Shown: one piece after another, positions 48,101 to 56,666 of the stretch
Position numbering within the stretch: the first letter of the stretch is position 1
Layout: every line of letters starts with the position of its first letter
DNA from: Psychrobacillus psychrodurans
GTDB lineage: Bacteria; Bacillota; Bacilli; Bacillales_A; Planococcaceae
Strand: one strand, 5' to 3'
NCBI RefSeq assembly: GCF_027563345.1
Contig: NZ_JAMKBK010000001.1
DNA length: 64,000 nt
Notes under the pieces: generated by a model
Database searches by the model: none
What the model was told of the DNA's origin: nothing
Seen by the model: only the letters and a program-made list of their open reading frames with translations
Position numbers and translations under genes: made by a program

Positions 48101-49217
48101 AGCAATTGTTGCAAACGAAGGTGAACCAAACAAGGATACAACTATCGATCCAAAAGGTTCTATTTCGGTTATTGATGTAGCAACATTAACTGAAACAACA
48201 CTTAACTTTACAGAAGCAATGTTGGATGAAAATGTTCGTACTTCTTATAAAGGGGCTTCAATTTTAGAGCAACTAGAACCAGAATACGTAACTGTCTCTG
48301 ATGATAGTAAAACTGCCTATGTAACTTTACAAGAAAATAATGCAATTGCGACAGTAGATCTTGAAACGAATACAATTCTTCATGTAAGAGGTCTTGGAGT
48401 CATTGACCATTCTGTAGAAGGATTTGAAATGGATGCAAATAAAGACGATAAAAAAGCGGACATTATCAAACAACCAATTCTAAGTTTCCATATGCCAGAC
48501 GCTATTGATACATTTACGGTGGCTGGTAAAACATACATCATTACTCCAAACGAAGGTGACTCTCGTGATTATGCTGATGATGGAGGATATAGCGAAGTTT
48601 CAGAGTTAGCTGATCTTGCATTACCAATTGCTTTAACAGAAGCAAATTATAAAGGATTTACACAAGCAGAGTTAGATGCATTTGATCTATCTACTTTAGA
48701 TGGTTATAAAGTTACAACGGAAAATGGTTTAAACAAAGCTAGTACAGCATATGAAGCAATCTATGGATATGGTGGTCGTAGTTTCTCCATCTTTGATGCA
48801 GTAACGATGGAGCAGGTATATGACAGCGGAAGTGAATTTGAAAAAATTATTGCTGAGAAAACACCAAAATATTTCAATATTAATAGCGATGACATTAAAG
48901 TAGATAATCGTAGCGATGATAAGGGACCTGAGCCAGAAACAGCTGTAGTAGGTGAAATTGATGGCACAACTTATGGATTTATCGCTTTAGAACGTTACAG
49001 CGGTATTATGGTTTATGATTTAACAGATATAAACGCACCTAAGTTTGTAACACTAATTTCAAGCAGGGACTTCACTGCAAAGGTTGCAGGGGACGTTTCT
49101 CCAGAAGGATTACAATTTATACCAGCTTCAGAAAGTCCAACTGGCAAAGCACTATTAGCAGCTACACATGAAGTATCAGGAACAATAGCTGTTTATGAAT
49201 TTGGAGTAGTAAACTGA
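45186..49217 (+). CDS. Cell-wall 5'-nucleotidase fused to a choice-of-anchor-I-like propeller
   Basis: 1343 residues. Signal peptide about 1-28; SbsC-like anchor domain about 29-255 (IPYIDAYNYADKYL); Pro/Thr then Gly/Asn linker about 258-290; metallophosphatase about 293-520 (LHTNDTHAK, FGNHEFDLGS, GGHSHTKL); 5'-nucleotidase C-terminal domain about 590-800; then about 840-1343 a beta-propeller-like region (ARYDSGQGETGTEILAYD, IIATPNEGDSRDY-type motif as ITPNEGDSRDYADDGG) of the choice-of-anchor-I kind found in secreted phosphatases. It is clearly a paralogue of the 37408 protein over its first ~800 residues. GGAGGG precedes the ATG. Confidence 0.88.
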   Translation: MQNHALKKSIMSAVLATTLLTSTNVSYASSSLQDIVDQARKDMKEAAYSYVVPSQNGKLVPSADLYPTLNKVKKDYQIAKDAISKSNAKNKSTLLNDLNDLYNERITKGLIPYIDAYNYADKYLNPIMADIQKAEQTKDWEQVEKLYHKLSFQLKTRSEIMYRFTGKATRDLLLDQYKQTADMKRSQLMVPVTIYMKVKQVDKLLAEGKQAEAKKVLESIKPLQLRLPSTSTLPMVKELLEEINTVSKKAGMDITPTPTPTTPTNPSPGGGNTGGGNNGGNNGGGADKKFKLTLLHTNDTHAKVETAPKRITAIKKERAENPNAVLVDAGDVFSGTLYFNQYKGLADLAFMNLAEYDVMTFGNHEFDLGSSEEGHKALADFIKGAQFPFVSANVDFSKDENLRGLFSDIASSAPENGKIYNGIVKEVNGEKVGFFGLTTQETKGLSSPGQVTFTDYIIEAEKAVKAFEDMGVNKIVAVTHIGYDDNPAIDNDLALAAQVDGIDVIIGGHSHTKLAAPVVVDKNETGATKDKTIIVQASSQGDLLGTLDVEFDNNGKVVTQNGELIEVSKFTEDAEAKKLLESYKPKVDEVAGEEIGVSAEVILENPRTNGDNTKPSVRKNETILGNLIADGMLVKAKSLNPKVIMAFQNGGGIRASMDAGPITVGEVITVLPFGNTLSTMEITGAELKEAFETSVGVYPLENGGFLHVAGAKVEFDSTKLKGERVVSISYENADGAYKKIVDTETYTVATNYFTAQGGDSYDVFKEIYEAGKVKDLGLSDWENFADHLKTLSTIPTKIEGRIVDVAVQVVNPEPEIVEDPGTTPAPVATTEPPLYNSNPEEFTVSQIARYDSGQGETGTEILAYDVATNKGFVTNGAVGGYDILNFADVKSGTFKQLDSTKRVVVEDYGIPGVKNITSIASHPTEDLIAIAAYAEKTDPGYIIFATKDGKYVKHVEVGALPDMVTFTPNGKKAIVANEGEPNKDTTIDPKGSISVIDVATLTETTLNFTEAMLDENVRTSYKGASILEQLEPEYVTVSDDSKTAYVTLQENNAIATVDLETNTILHVRGLGVIDHSVEGFEMDANKDDKKADIIKQPILSFHMPDAIDTFTVAGKTYIITPNEGDSRDYADDGGYSEVSELADLALPIALTEANYKGFTQAELDAFDLSTLDGYKVTTENGLNKASTAYEAIYGYGGRSFSIFDAVTMEQVYDSGSEFEKIIAEKTPKYFNINSDDIKVDNRSDDKGPEPETAVVGEIDGTTYGFIALERYSGIMVYDLTDINAPKFVTLISSRDFTAKVAGDVSPEGLQFIPASESPTGKALLAATHEVSGTIAVYEFGVVN

Positions 49218-49231
49218 TAAAATAGATGATT

Positions 49232-49276
49232 GTCCCTGTGTAAGATACAATTCTGAATTGTATGCTACACAGGGGC
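49232..49276. repeat. Hairpin repeat, copy 3
   Basis: 22-bp arms with small mismatches (right arm reads TATGCTACAC where others have TATCTTACAC), loop T, followed by a short T-run, 15 bases after the nucleotidase stop. Confidence 0.85.
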
Positions 49277-49358
49277 GTTTTCAATTATTTTAGTGGAATA
49301 CCGAAAATGCAAAAGCATATTATATGGAAGGGGTAAAAGAATTATAGGAGGAATATAA

Positions 49359-50819
49359 CTGTTTTGTGCTTCATGTGGTTCTAGAATAGACGATGTTGTA
49401 AGGTTTTGCTCAGCGTGTGGTAAAGAGATAGCTTTAATAAAAGAAGACATAGAATCCACTCCTAACAAGAGAAGAAATAGAAATAAACCTGAAATTGATA
49501 ATCAAGTACTTAGATTATTTATAGGTGAAAAAAAGCAACACTATTACATACGAAGATGGTCAAAAGGTTTGAATACGTGGAACTGGGTAGCATTTTTCTT
49601 TCCACTTTTTTGGTTTGGTTATAGGAAAATGTATAAGCCAATATTCTCGATTCTAGGAATTTCTATAGTAATGAACCTCTTAGGTAAAGTATTAGGAATA
49701 GATGAGGTCATTCTTAATACTGTGATAGGGTTAGCTGTTTCTTTCACAGTCGGAATTACCGGTAATAATTTTTACCGTCTCCATGCATTAAAAAGAACTC
49801 GAGAAATGTCGGAAAGTAATATTAGTGATGTGGAGTTATTAAAGAATGAAATTCAGTTGCGAGGTGGTACCAGTTGGAAAGGCGTTTTTGGAACAATTGT
49901 GTTGATAGGATTGTATTTACTAATAGTAATGAACATGGGCAGATTTGTTCCAACTAATAACAAAATAACAGAGTCAGAGCCAGATTCTAATATTGAATTT
50001 GAGATTAAGAAAGTGCTTGAAGATAATATACAGGCTCTTGAAAATGAGAATATGGATGAGTATATGTCTATGGTGTATACACATGCGGAGCAAACAACTT
50101 TTGCTGAAACCAAAAAAATGTTAAGTGACCTATTTGAAAACTTTGACTTGGCATATGAACTTAAGGATTTTGAATTTCTATCGATTTCAGAACAAGAAGT
50201 TAAAGTCCGGGTTACTCAAATAACAACTCTTGTAGAAGGAGAAAACTTCCAAGATGACGAATCCATATTCATCCATATCCTGAAACCTCAAAAAGAAGAG
50301 TGGAAGTTTTTTAACAGTGAAGTGGAGTCCATAAAGTACTTGGCTGAAGATCAATCGGTAAAAACAAATTCGGAGACTATTTCTAATGAACCTTCCTATA
50401 TTACTGCATTACAAGCACCCAGCATGTTTGATTTTTTTATTACTAAGAAAATCGACGTAAATAATGATGGAATCTTAGAAACAATTTCCTTTAGAGGTGG
50501 GCCAGAAGAAAGTAGCAGTTACTCAAATAACAATGTAGAGATCATAGTAGAGTTTGATGATCTTGATGTGACGACGCTAACCATTTCTGCAGAGAATGCG
50601 CCAATTCTATACTTTTACGATATTAACCATGATGGCTGGATGGAGCTTTTCTATGAAACTGGTGCTCGCATAATAGGAACGGAAATGTACCAATTCACAC
50701 CAGACGGATTAGCGAAGGTTACCACTTTAAATGGTTCTGTAGAAAAGTTTAATCCAAATGAGGTAATCACAAGCGAATATAATTACATATTTGATAAGTC
50801 TTTAATAGTTAGTAATTGA
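49359..50819 (+). CDS. Zinc-ribbon membrane protein with probable CTG start and extracellular domains
   Basis: About 486 residues from CTG 49359. The N-terminus reads LFCASCGSRIDDVVRFCSAC, a four-cysteine zinc ribbon. A charged linker leads to membrane segments at about 72-150 (WVAFFFPLFWFGYRKMY, resembling DUF2628-type proteins) and about 178-195, then an extracellular NTF2-like segment (about 215-315) and a beta-rich C-terminal domain (about 335-480). AGGAGG lies 7 nt before the CTG. The codon just upstream of the CTG is TAA, so the zinc ribbon cannot begin earlier; the first standard start (GTG/ATG/TTG in frame) comes after part of the ribbon or at ATG 49569, after it. Function unknown. 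Confidence 0.65.
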   Translation: MFCASCGSRIDDVVRFCSACGKEIALIKEDIESTPNKRRNRNKPEIDNQVLRLFIGEKKQHYYIRRWSKGLNTWNWVAFFFPLFWFGYRKMYKPIFSILGISIVMNLLGKVLGIDEVILNTVIGLAVSFTVGITGNNFYRLHALKRTREMSESNISDVELLKNEIQLRGGTSWKGVFGTIVLIGLYLLIVMNMGRFVPTNNKITESEPDSNIEFEIKKVLEDNIQALENENMDEYMSMVYTHAEQTTFAETKKMLSDLFENFDLAYELKDFEFLSISEQEVKVRVTQITTLVEGENFQDDESIFIHILKPQKEEWKFFNSEVESIKYLAEDQSVKTNSETISNEPSYITALQAPSMFDFFITKKIDVNNDGILETISFRGGPEESSSYSNNNVEIIVEFDDLDVTTLTISAENAPILYFYDINHDGWMELFYETGARIIGTEMYQFTPDGLAKVTTLNGSVEKFNPNEVITSEYNYIFDKSLIVSN

Positions 50820-50822
50820 GTT

Positions 50823-50869
50823 GGTCCCTGTGTAAGATACAATTCCGAATTGTATCTTACACAGGGACC
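50823..50869. repeat. Hairpin repeat, copy 4
   Basis: 23-bp perfect arms around a single C, followed by TTTTTG, three bases after the stop codon; probably terminates the zinc-ribbon gene. Confidence 0.9.
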
Positions 50870-51057
50870 TTTTTGATAGGGACATGTCATAGCTACCAGG
50901 ACTAGCACATATAGTAGAAATGATATTACATCATGAAAATTACTTTATAAGTAACCATTCATAGGAAGGAAGCGATTTTCATAAAAAAGCATTAGTGTTA
51001 AGGGGCCAAACTTATAGTTTCGTAAAGTAAATTAGGTTGGGAAAAGGGGGAATTATA

Positions 51058-54000
51058 TTGAAGAAAAAGTTTTTAAATAAATTTTTTAGTGCTTTTATGG
51101 TACTAGCTATGATCTTTATGATGCTTAGTCCGGCAATGACTGCTTCTGCAAACTCAGGTGTAAAGCCGTTCAAGCAGAACACACCAAGCGAGAGTACAAT
51201 GCAGTTAAAATCAGCTGTCGCGGAACAATTAAATTTAATAGATGGTGGGCCAAAGCTACACAAAGATTTACAAGACCAATCTGGTAACCAAGAGGTTGCA
51301 GTAATTATACATTTATCTGAGAAACCAGTAGCTCTTGAAAAAGGAATAAGCGAATTAAAAGGAAAAGCTTTCTCGACCACACAAGAAAGCCAAGTGAGAA
51401 CAAAAGTAAAAACACAACAAACACTAGTCAAAAAAGAATTAACAACAAAAAATATTGCTATTAAACAAGGATATACCTTTGACACAGTGTTGAATGGCTT
51501 CGCAGCAACGGTTAAAGCGAGTGACATTCCAAAACTACTTACTGTTCAAGGAGTAACATTAGTGGAACCAGACACAATTGTTTACGCGTCAGAGGAACCA
51601 CAAAAAACAAAACCAACAAAGTCATCTGTGATTAAAAAAGATCCTAAAGTAGATGCTAAGATGAACACAAGTATTTCATTCTTAGGTATTGAAAAGCTTT
51701 GGAGTGAAGGAATCGAAGGACAAGGCATTAAAGTTGCGGTACTAGATACAGGAATTGATGCTGATCATCCAGAGTTCGCGGGTATTTATAAAGGCGGAAA
51801 GAACTTTATTCCAAACTCATCGACTTATACAAAAACACGTGCAGATAATGATGCATCTGAAACATTACCTTCAGAACGTCCAGCGGGAACACCTGAATTT
51901 AATGCAAATGGAAGTGCGTTCTACACTTCTCATGGTACCCATGTTGCCGGCACAATTGCCGCAATTGGAGCAAACGAATATGGCATTAAAGGGATTGCAC
52001 CTAAAGTAGACCTTTATGCTTATCGTGTGCTAGGAGCATATGGTAGTGGATCAACTTCAGGTATTGTGAAAGCAATAGATACAGCTGTAATTGAAAAAAT
52101 GGACGTTATCAACCTTTCACTTGGTGGTGGAGCAAACTCCGAAACGGATGCAGGATCATTTGCTATAAATAATGCAATGATTGCTGGTACTATCGGAGTT
52201 GTCGCAACAGGTAATGATGGTCCTAACCGCGGCACAATGGGTACTCCCGCTACAGCACGTTTAGGGATTGGGGTTGGTAACACTACAAATCCGGAAACGA
52301 TGCACAATGGAGAAGTAAAAGTTACGGTTGGAGATTACAACTTAACAAAACAACTACAATTAATGGGTACAACTTTTGGAAAAGATTTAGCTACACAACT
52401 TCAAGGTGAGTTTGACCTAGTCGCAGTACCTGGCCTTGGGGAAGTAAAAGACTTTGAAGGAATTGATGTGGAGGGTAAAGTGGCATTGATTGCTCGTGGA
52501 AATATCGCGTTTGTCGATAAAATTGCGAATGCAAAGGCAAATGGAGCAGTTGCTACGATTATTCATAACTCTGCAACCGGATCGAATACACCAAATGCTT
52601 CTGGAACATTCCTGGGGGATTCTTTTGCCTTCCTTCCAACTTATGATATGTCTTTGACTGATGGCGAGGCAATCCGCGCTGCATTGGCAGGGGGAACAGG
52701 AAAGGTTAGCTTTGGTAAATTCGCTTCTAGAAATACTGTTGGAGATGAGGTAAATGACTCCAGTTCACGTGGACCTTCTACACCAAACTTTGATATTAAA
52801 CCAGATGTAAGTGCACCTGGAACAAATATTATGTCCACAATACCAATGTACAAAACAGATTTCCCTGATGCTGTTTACGGTGAAGCATATGATCGTAAAA
52901 CAGGAACTTCAATGGCAACACCACATATCGCAGGTATTGCTGCTCTTGTAAAACAAGCAAATCCTGATTGGAATGCTTTCGATGTGAAAGTAGCCCTTTC
53001 TAATACTGCTAAAATTTTGGATACAACGAAGTATGATGTATTTGCTCAAGGTGCAGGGCGTGTGAATGCATATGCAGCAGCACATCCAGAAATACTTGCT
53101 TATGGAGTAGATACTGCAGTGTTAGATGGTACTGGAGCAGTAGTAGAAAACTTAAAAGGGACAGTTACTTTCGGTCCACAATCACTTAAAGAAGGTAATA
53201 TATCTGTAACAAAAGAAATTTTAGTGAAAGATATTGCTGGTAAAGGTGGAAACTATAACGTCTCAGTGGATGTAACAAAATCCTTTGGTGATGCAAAAGT
53301 GACGATAGACAAACCGACATTCAATCTTGCTGGAGAGCAAGTGTTAAAAGTTACATTGACTGCGTCTAAAGCAACTGCACCAAACGGTTCTGAAATACTG
53401 GGATATATCAACATTAACGGTGGGTCTTCAGAAGTTTCCTTGCCATTTGCGGCTGACTTTGGTGGAGTAACAGCAACTGAAATCAAAAACTACCAGATCA
53501 CAAAAACAGATTTATCATTTAATGGAGACGGAGTTCAAGATTCTGCAGTTCTTTCGTTTACATTAACTGGTGACGTAACAACAAATTATATTGAACTTTG
53601 GGACATCATGAATCCAGAAGGTGGAGAATATGGTGACGGCTACATCGGCTACTTACATTCAGGATCTTCACTTGCAAAAGGATCATATAACTTGAACGTT
53701 GCTGGACAGTACAAACCATGGGGGACTGCACCTGCAACAACAATACCAGACGGCCTATACACAATTGACTTCACTGGACTTGCAGCATCAGGAGTCGTCC
53801 AAGACTATGTGGGTCCGATTGTAGTAAAAACTACAAAACCAGTAGTTACTGGAGCAGTAACGGAAGGCATAGCGACGGGGAAAATTACAGACAAATATAT
53901 CGATTACAATGAAGAATTATATTTATACGGTTTAGAATACAACTTAAATGACAAATTAAAAGCTTCGTATATTGCCACTGAAAATGGAGTGGCAAAAGCA

Positions 54001-56430
54001 GCGGTTTCATTTAATTTGAATGAAGACGGTAGCTTTACATTCCCAGTAACAACTGACACAGATTCAGTGAAAGTAATTATTAATGATGCGGCAGGAAATG
54101 TTGGCGAAGCATTAATTTACGAAAAAGAAACGGAAGTACCAGAACCAATTCTATCACTTTCTGTTAATCCAACTAAGCTAGACTTAACAGCTGGAGAAAC
54201 GTCTCAACTTACTGTAACAGAAACATCTACACCTGTAGAAGGTGATGCAACCAATAAAGATGTAACTTCAGAAGCTACATATTCTGTAGCAGATGAAAGT
54301 ATTGCAAAAGTTGTAAATGGATTAGTAACTGCGGTAGGAAAAGGTTCTACTACAATTACTATTACTCATGGTAAAAATGAAGTGACAGTAAATGTGACTG
54401 TAAAAGATCCAGTAGTTATTGTACCAGGAGTAACTTTAACTGCTAACAAAACACAAATTGATTTGGAACCAAAAGAAGAAGCACAATTGAAAATTACAGA
54501 AGTAACAACAACAGCAGATGGAAAAACAAAACGAAAAGACGTGACAAAAGCTGCAACTTACAAAGTCGTTGATAATAAAGTGGCTAGCGTAAAAGACGGT
54601 TTAGTAATAGCTAAAAATGCAGGTAGTACAGCAATTACTGTTAAATACGGTAAAAATGAGCTAACAGTAAATGTGACGGTAACAGAACCAGGGGTAACTT
54701 TAACGGCTAACAAAACACAAGTTGATTTGCAAAAAGGAAAAGAAGCGCAACTGAAAATAACAGAGGTAACAACAACAGCAGATGGAAAAACGAAAAAGAC
54801 AGACGTAACAAGTGCTGCCAAGTATTCAGTAGCAGACAATAAAGTAGTTTCAGTGAAAAATGGATTAGTAACAGCTAAAAATGCAGGAAGTACAGTTATT
54901 ACAGTTAAATATGGAAAAAATGAGCTAACAGTAAATGCAACGGTAACAGAACCAGGAGTGACACTAACTGCGAATAAAACACAAATTGATTTGGAGCTAG
55001 GAAAAGAGTCTCAGCTAAAAATCATGGAAGTAACAACAACAGCTGATGGAAAAACAAAGCAAGTAGACGTAACAAAGGCTGCAACGTATAAAGTAGCGAA
55101 TGGTAAAATTGCTACTGCGAGCAATGGTTTAGTAACAGCAATAAAAGCAGGGGAAACTACAATCACTGCTAAGTATGGTAAACAAGAAGTAACTATAAGT
55201 GTGACAGTTACAGAGCCAGTAGTGACTTTGATTGCAAACAAAACACAGATTGATTTGGAACCAGGAAAAGAAGCACAACTAACAATTAAAGAGGTAATCA
55301 CTTCAGCAGATGGAAAAACAAAACAGTCCGATATAACAAGTCTGGCAACATACAAATCTGGAAATAATAAAGTAGCTACAGTCAATAAAGGTTTAATAAC
55401 AGCAAAAGGCGTAGGTAGCACAACAATTATTGCTAAATATGGCAAAAATGAAGTTACTATTAATGTCACAGTGTCAGAACCAGAAGTAACACTTACCGCC
55501 AACAAACCAGATATTAGTTTGGAATCAGGAAAAGAATCCCAACTAAAAATTACAGAAGTAACAACAACAGCAGATGGAAAAACAACCGAAAGAAATGTAA
55601 CAACAGCTGTGACCTATACAGTGGCAGATAAAGCAGTGGCTACTGTAACGAATGGATTAGTAAGAGCAAAAAATGCAGGAAGTACAACAATCACTGCGAA
55701 ATATGGTAAAAATGAAATAACTATAAACGTAACGGTTACAAAACCCGAAGTAACTTTATTTACAGACATTTCTCAAATTGAATTGGAACCAGGAAAAGAA
55801 GCACAACTAACTATTAAGGAAATAACAATAACAGCAGATGGCAAAACATCTGAAAGAAACGTGACTTCATCTGCAAAATATAAAGCAGCAGATAATTCGG
55901 TGGTCTCTGTAACGAATGGTTTAATCAGAGCAAAAAATGCCGGAGCTACAACGATCAATATTAGCTATGGTGAAAACAATTTAACTGTAAATGTAACAGT
56001 TGCAGCACCAGAAGTAACACTAGTGGCAGATAACACACAAATCGAGTTAGAAGCTGGAAAAGAGATACGCGTGGCAATTAAAGAAGTAACAACAACTCCA
56101 GATGGTCAAACAACTGAAAGAGATGTAACAGCAGCTGCAAAATATACTCCAGGGGACAAAGCAATAATTTCCGTGAACAGTGGTTTAATCAGAGCGAAAA
56201 AAGCAGGAAGCACTACGATTACCGTTAAATACGGTAAACACGAACTAACGGTAAATGTAAATGTTTCAGAAGCAAGCTTCAAATCTATTATTCCAGGCTC
56301 TGAAACTGTGGTCCCTAGTCCTGATTCCTTGACGCCAAATCCAGAAACAACAGTACCAAGTCCTGAACTTTCAGTACCGATTTTAGAATCGATGCCACAA
56401 GATGCTGGAGCAATTCTGATGCCTGCATAA
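51058..56430 (+). CDS. Giant subtilisin-like (S8) surface protease with Big_2 repeats
   Basis: About 1790 residues from TTG 51058, which has AAAAGGGGG ahead; an in-frame start at 51037 overlaps that site. Signal peptide about 1-32; inhibitor-I9 propeptide about 75-175; S8 catalytic domain about 205-670 with Asp in VAVLDTGIDADHPEF (about 229), His in SHGTHVAGTIAA (about 291), Ser in GTSMATPHIAG (about 616) and a PA-domain insert about 430-560. Fn3-like domains follow to about 1030, then eight Big_2-type Ig repeats (about 1035-1735) and a Pro/Ser tail. This is a Vpr/C5a-peptidase-like layout. No SLH, LPXTG or SbsC domain is seen, so the anchoring is unknown. Confidence 0.88.
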   Translation: MKKKFLNKFFSAFMVLAMIFMMLSPAMTASANSGVKPFKQNTPSESTMQLKSAVAEQLNLIDGGPKLHKDLQDQSGNQEVAVIIHLSEKPVALEKGISELKGKAFSTTQESQVRTKVKTQQTLVKKELTTKNIAIKQGYTFDTVLNGFAATVKASDIPKLLTVQGVTLVEPDTIVYASEEPQKTKPTKSSVIKKDPKVDAKMNTSISFLGIEKLWSEGIEGQGIKVAVLDTGIDADHPEFAGIYKGGKNFIPNSSTYTKTRADNDASETLPSERPAGTPEFNANGSAFYTSHGTHVAGTIAAIGANEYGIKGIAPKVDLYAYRVLGAYGSGSTSGIVKAIDTAVIEKMDVINLSLGGGANSETDAGSFAINNAMIAGTIGVVATGNDGPNRGTMGTPATARLGIGVGNTTNPETMHNGEVKVTVGDYNLTKQLQLMGTTFGKDLATQLQGEFDLVAVPGLGEVKDFEGIDVEGKVALIARGNIAFVDKIANAKANGAVATIIHNSATGSNTPNASGTFLGDSFAFLPTYDMSLTDGEAIRAALAGGTGKVSFGKFASRNTVGDEVNDSSSRGPSTPNFDIKPDVSAPGTNIMSTIPMYKTDFPDAVYGEAYDRKTGTSMATPHIAGIAALVKQANPDWNAFDVKVALSNTAKILDTTKYDVFAQGAGRVNAYAAAHPEILAYGVDTAVLDGTGAVVENLKGTVTFGPQSLKEGNISVTKEILVKDIAGKGGNYNVSVDVTKSFGDAKVTIDKPTFNLAGEQVLKVTLTASKATAPNGSEILGYININGGSSEVSLPFAADFGGVTATEIKNYQITKTDLSFNGDGVQDSAVLSFTLTGDVTTNYIELWDIMNPEGGEYGDGYIGYLHSGSSLAKGSYNLNVAGQYKPWGTAPATTIPDGLYTIDFTGLAASGVVQDYVGPIVVKTTKPVVTGAVTEGIATGKITDKYIDYNEELYLYGLEYNLNDKLKASYIATENGVAKAAVSFNLNEDGSFTFPVTTDTDSVKVIINDAAGNVGEALIYEKETEVPEPILSLSVNPTKLDLTAGETSQLTVTETSTPVEGDATNKDVTSEATYSVADESIAKVVNGLVTAVGKGSTTITITHGKNEVTVNVTVKDPVVIVPGVTLTANKTQIDLEPKEEAQLKITEVTTTADGKTKRKDVTKAATYKVVDNKVASVKDGLVIAKNAGSTAITVKYGKNELTVNVTVTEPGVTLTANKTQVDLQKGKEAQLKITEVTTTADGKTKKTDVTSAAKYSVADNKVVSVKNGLVTAKNAGSTVITVKYGKNELTVNATVTEPGVTLTANKTQIDLELGKESQLKIMEVTTTADGKTKQVDVTKAATYKVANGKIATASNGLVTAIKAGETTITAKYGKQEVTISVTVTEPVVTLIANKTQIDLEPGKEAQLTIKEVITSADGKTKQSDITSLATYKSGNNKVATVNKGLITAKGVGSTTIIAKYGKNEVTINVTVSEPEVTLTANKPDISLESGKESQLKITEVTTTADGKTTERNVTTAVTYTVADKAVATVTNGLVRAKNAGSTTITAKYGKNEITINVTVTKPEVTLFTDISQIELEPGKEAQLTIKEITITADGKTSERNVTSSAKYKAADNSVVSVTNGLIRAKNAGATTINISYGENNLTVNVTVAAPEVTLVADNTQIELEAGKEIRVAIKEVTTTPDGQTTERDVTAAAKYTPGDKAIISVNSGLIRAKKAGSTTITVKYGKHELTVNVNVSEASFKSIIPGSETVVPSPDSLTPNPETTVPSPELSVPILESMPQDAGAILMPA
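54160..56270 (+). repeat. Eight tandem Big_2-type repeats inside the subtilisin gene
   Basis: Each unit is about 80-85 codons and starts VTLTANKTQIDLE or similar, ending KYGKNELTVNVTV. Units begin near 54160 (divergent first copy), 54430, 54690, 54957, 55221, 55485, 55749 and 56013. The middle copies are closest at DNA level, suggesting recent duplication and possible copy-number change. Confidence 0.8.
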
Positions 56431-56484
56431 AAAGGTCCCTAAAAAGGTCCCTGTGTAGCAAACAATTCTGATAGTTAAACAAAT

Positions 56485-56525
56485 GCCCACTCCTCTCGAT
56501 ATTACTGAGGAGTGGGCTTATTTTG
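56485..56525 (+). terminator. Terminator of the subtilisin gene
   Basis: Perfect GCCCACTCCTC / GAGGAGTGGGC stem with an 11-nt loop, then TTATTTTG. A half copy of the hairpin repeat (about 56446) lies between it and the stop. Confidence 0.85.
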
Positions 56526-56530
56526 TTGTT

Positions 56531-56571
56531 CCCTGTGTAAGAGACAATTCAGAATTGTCTCTTACACAGGG
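56531..56571. repeat. Hairpin repeat, copy 5 of the surface region (variant with paired changes)
   Basis: 20-bp arms pair perfectly around a single A, followed by CCTTTTTT. The left arm has AAGAGACAATTC where the others have AAGATACAATTC, and the right arm has the matching change (GTCTC for GTATC), so pairing is kept. It is the fifth full copy; with the half copies at 36238, 36325, 44896 and 56446 the family is confined to 36.1-56.6 kb. Confidence 0.9.
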
Positions 56572-56666
56572 ACCTTTTTTAAGTATCTGAAAAATATGAT
56601 TGTAAATATAATTGCTTTCATTGTACAGTAAGATAAGGAGTAATTTGGAAATGGAGGTGTCATTTA

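Noticed and set aside
55011..55505. 164-codon antisense frame in the Big_2 repeats
   Set aside because: Its own sequence is periodic with the repeats it opposes; it is a shadow of the coding strand.
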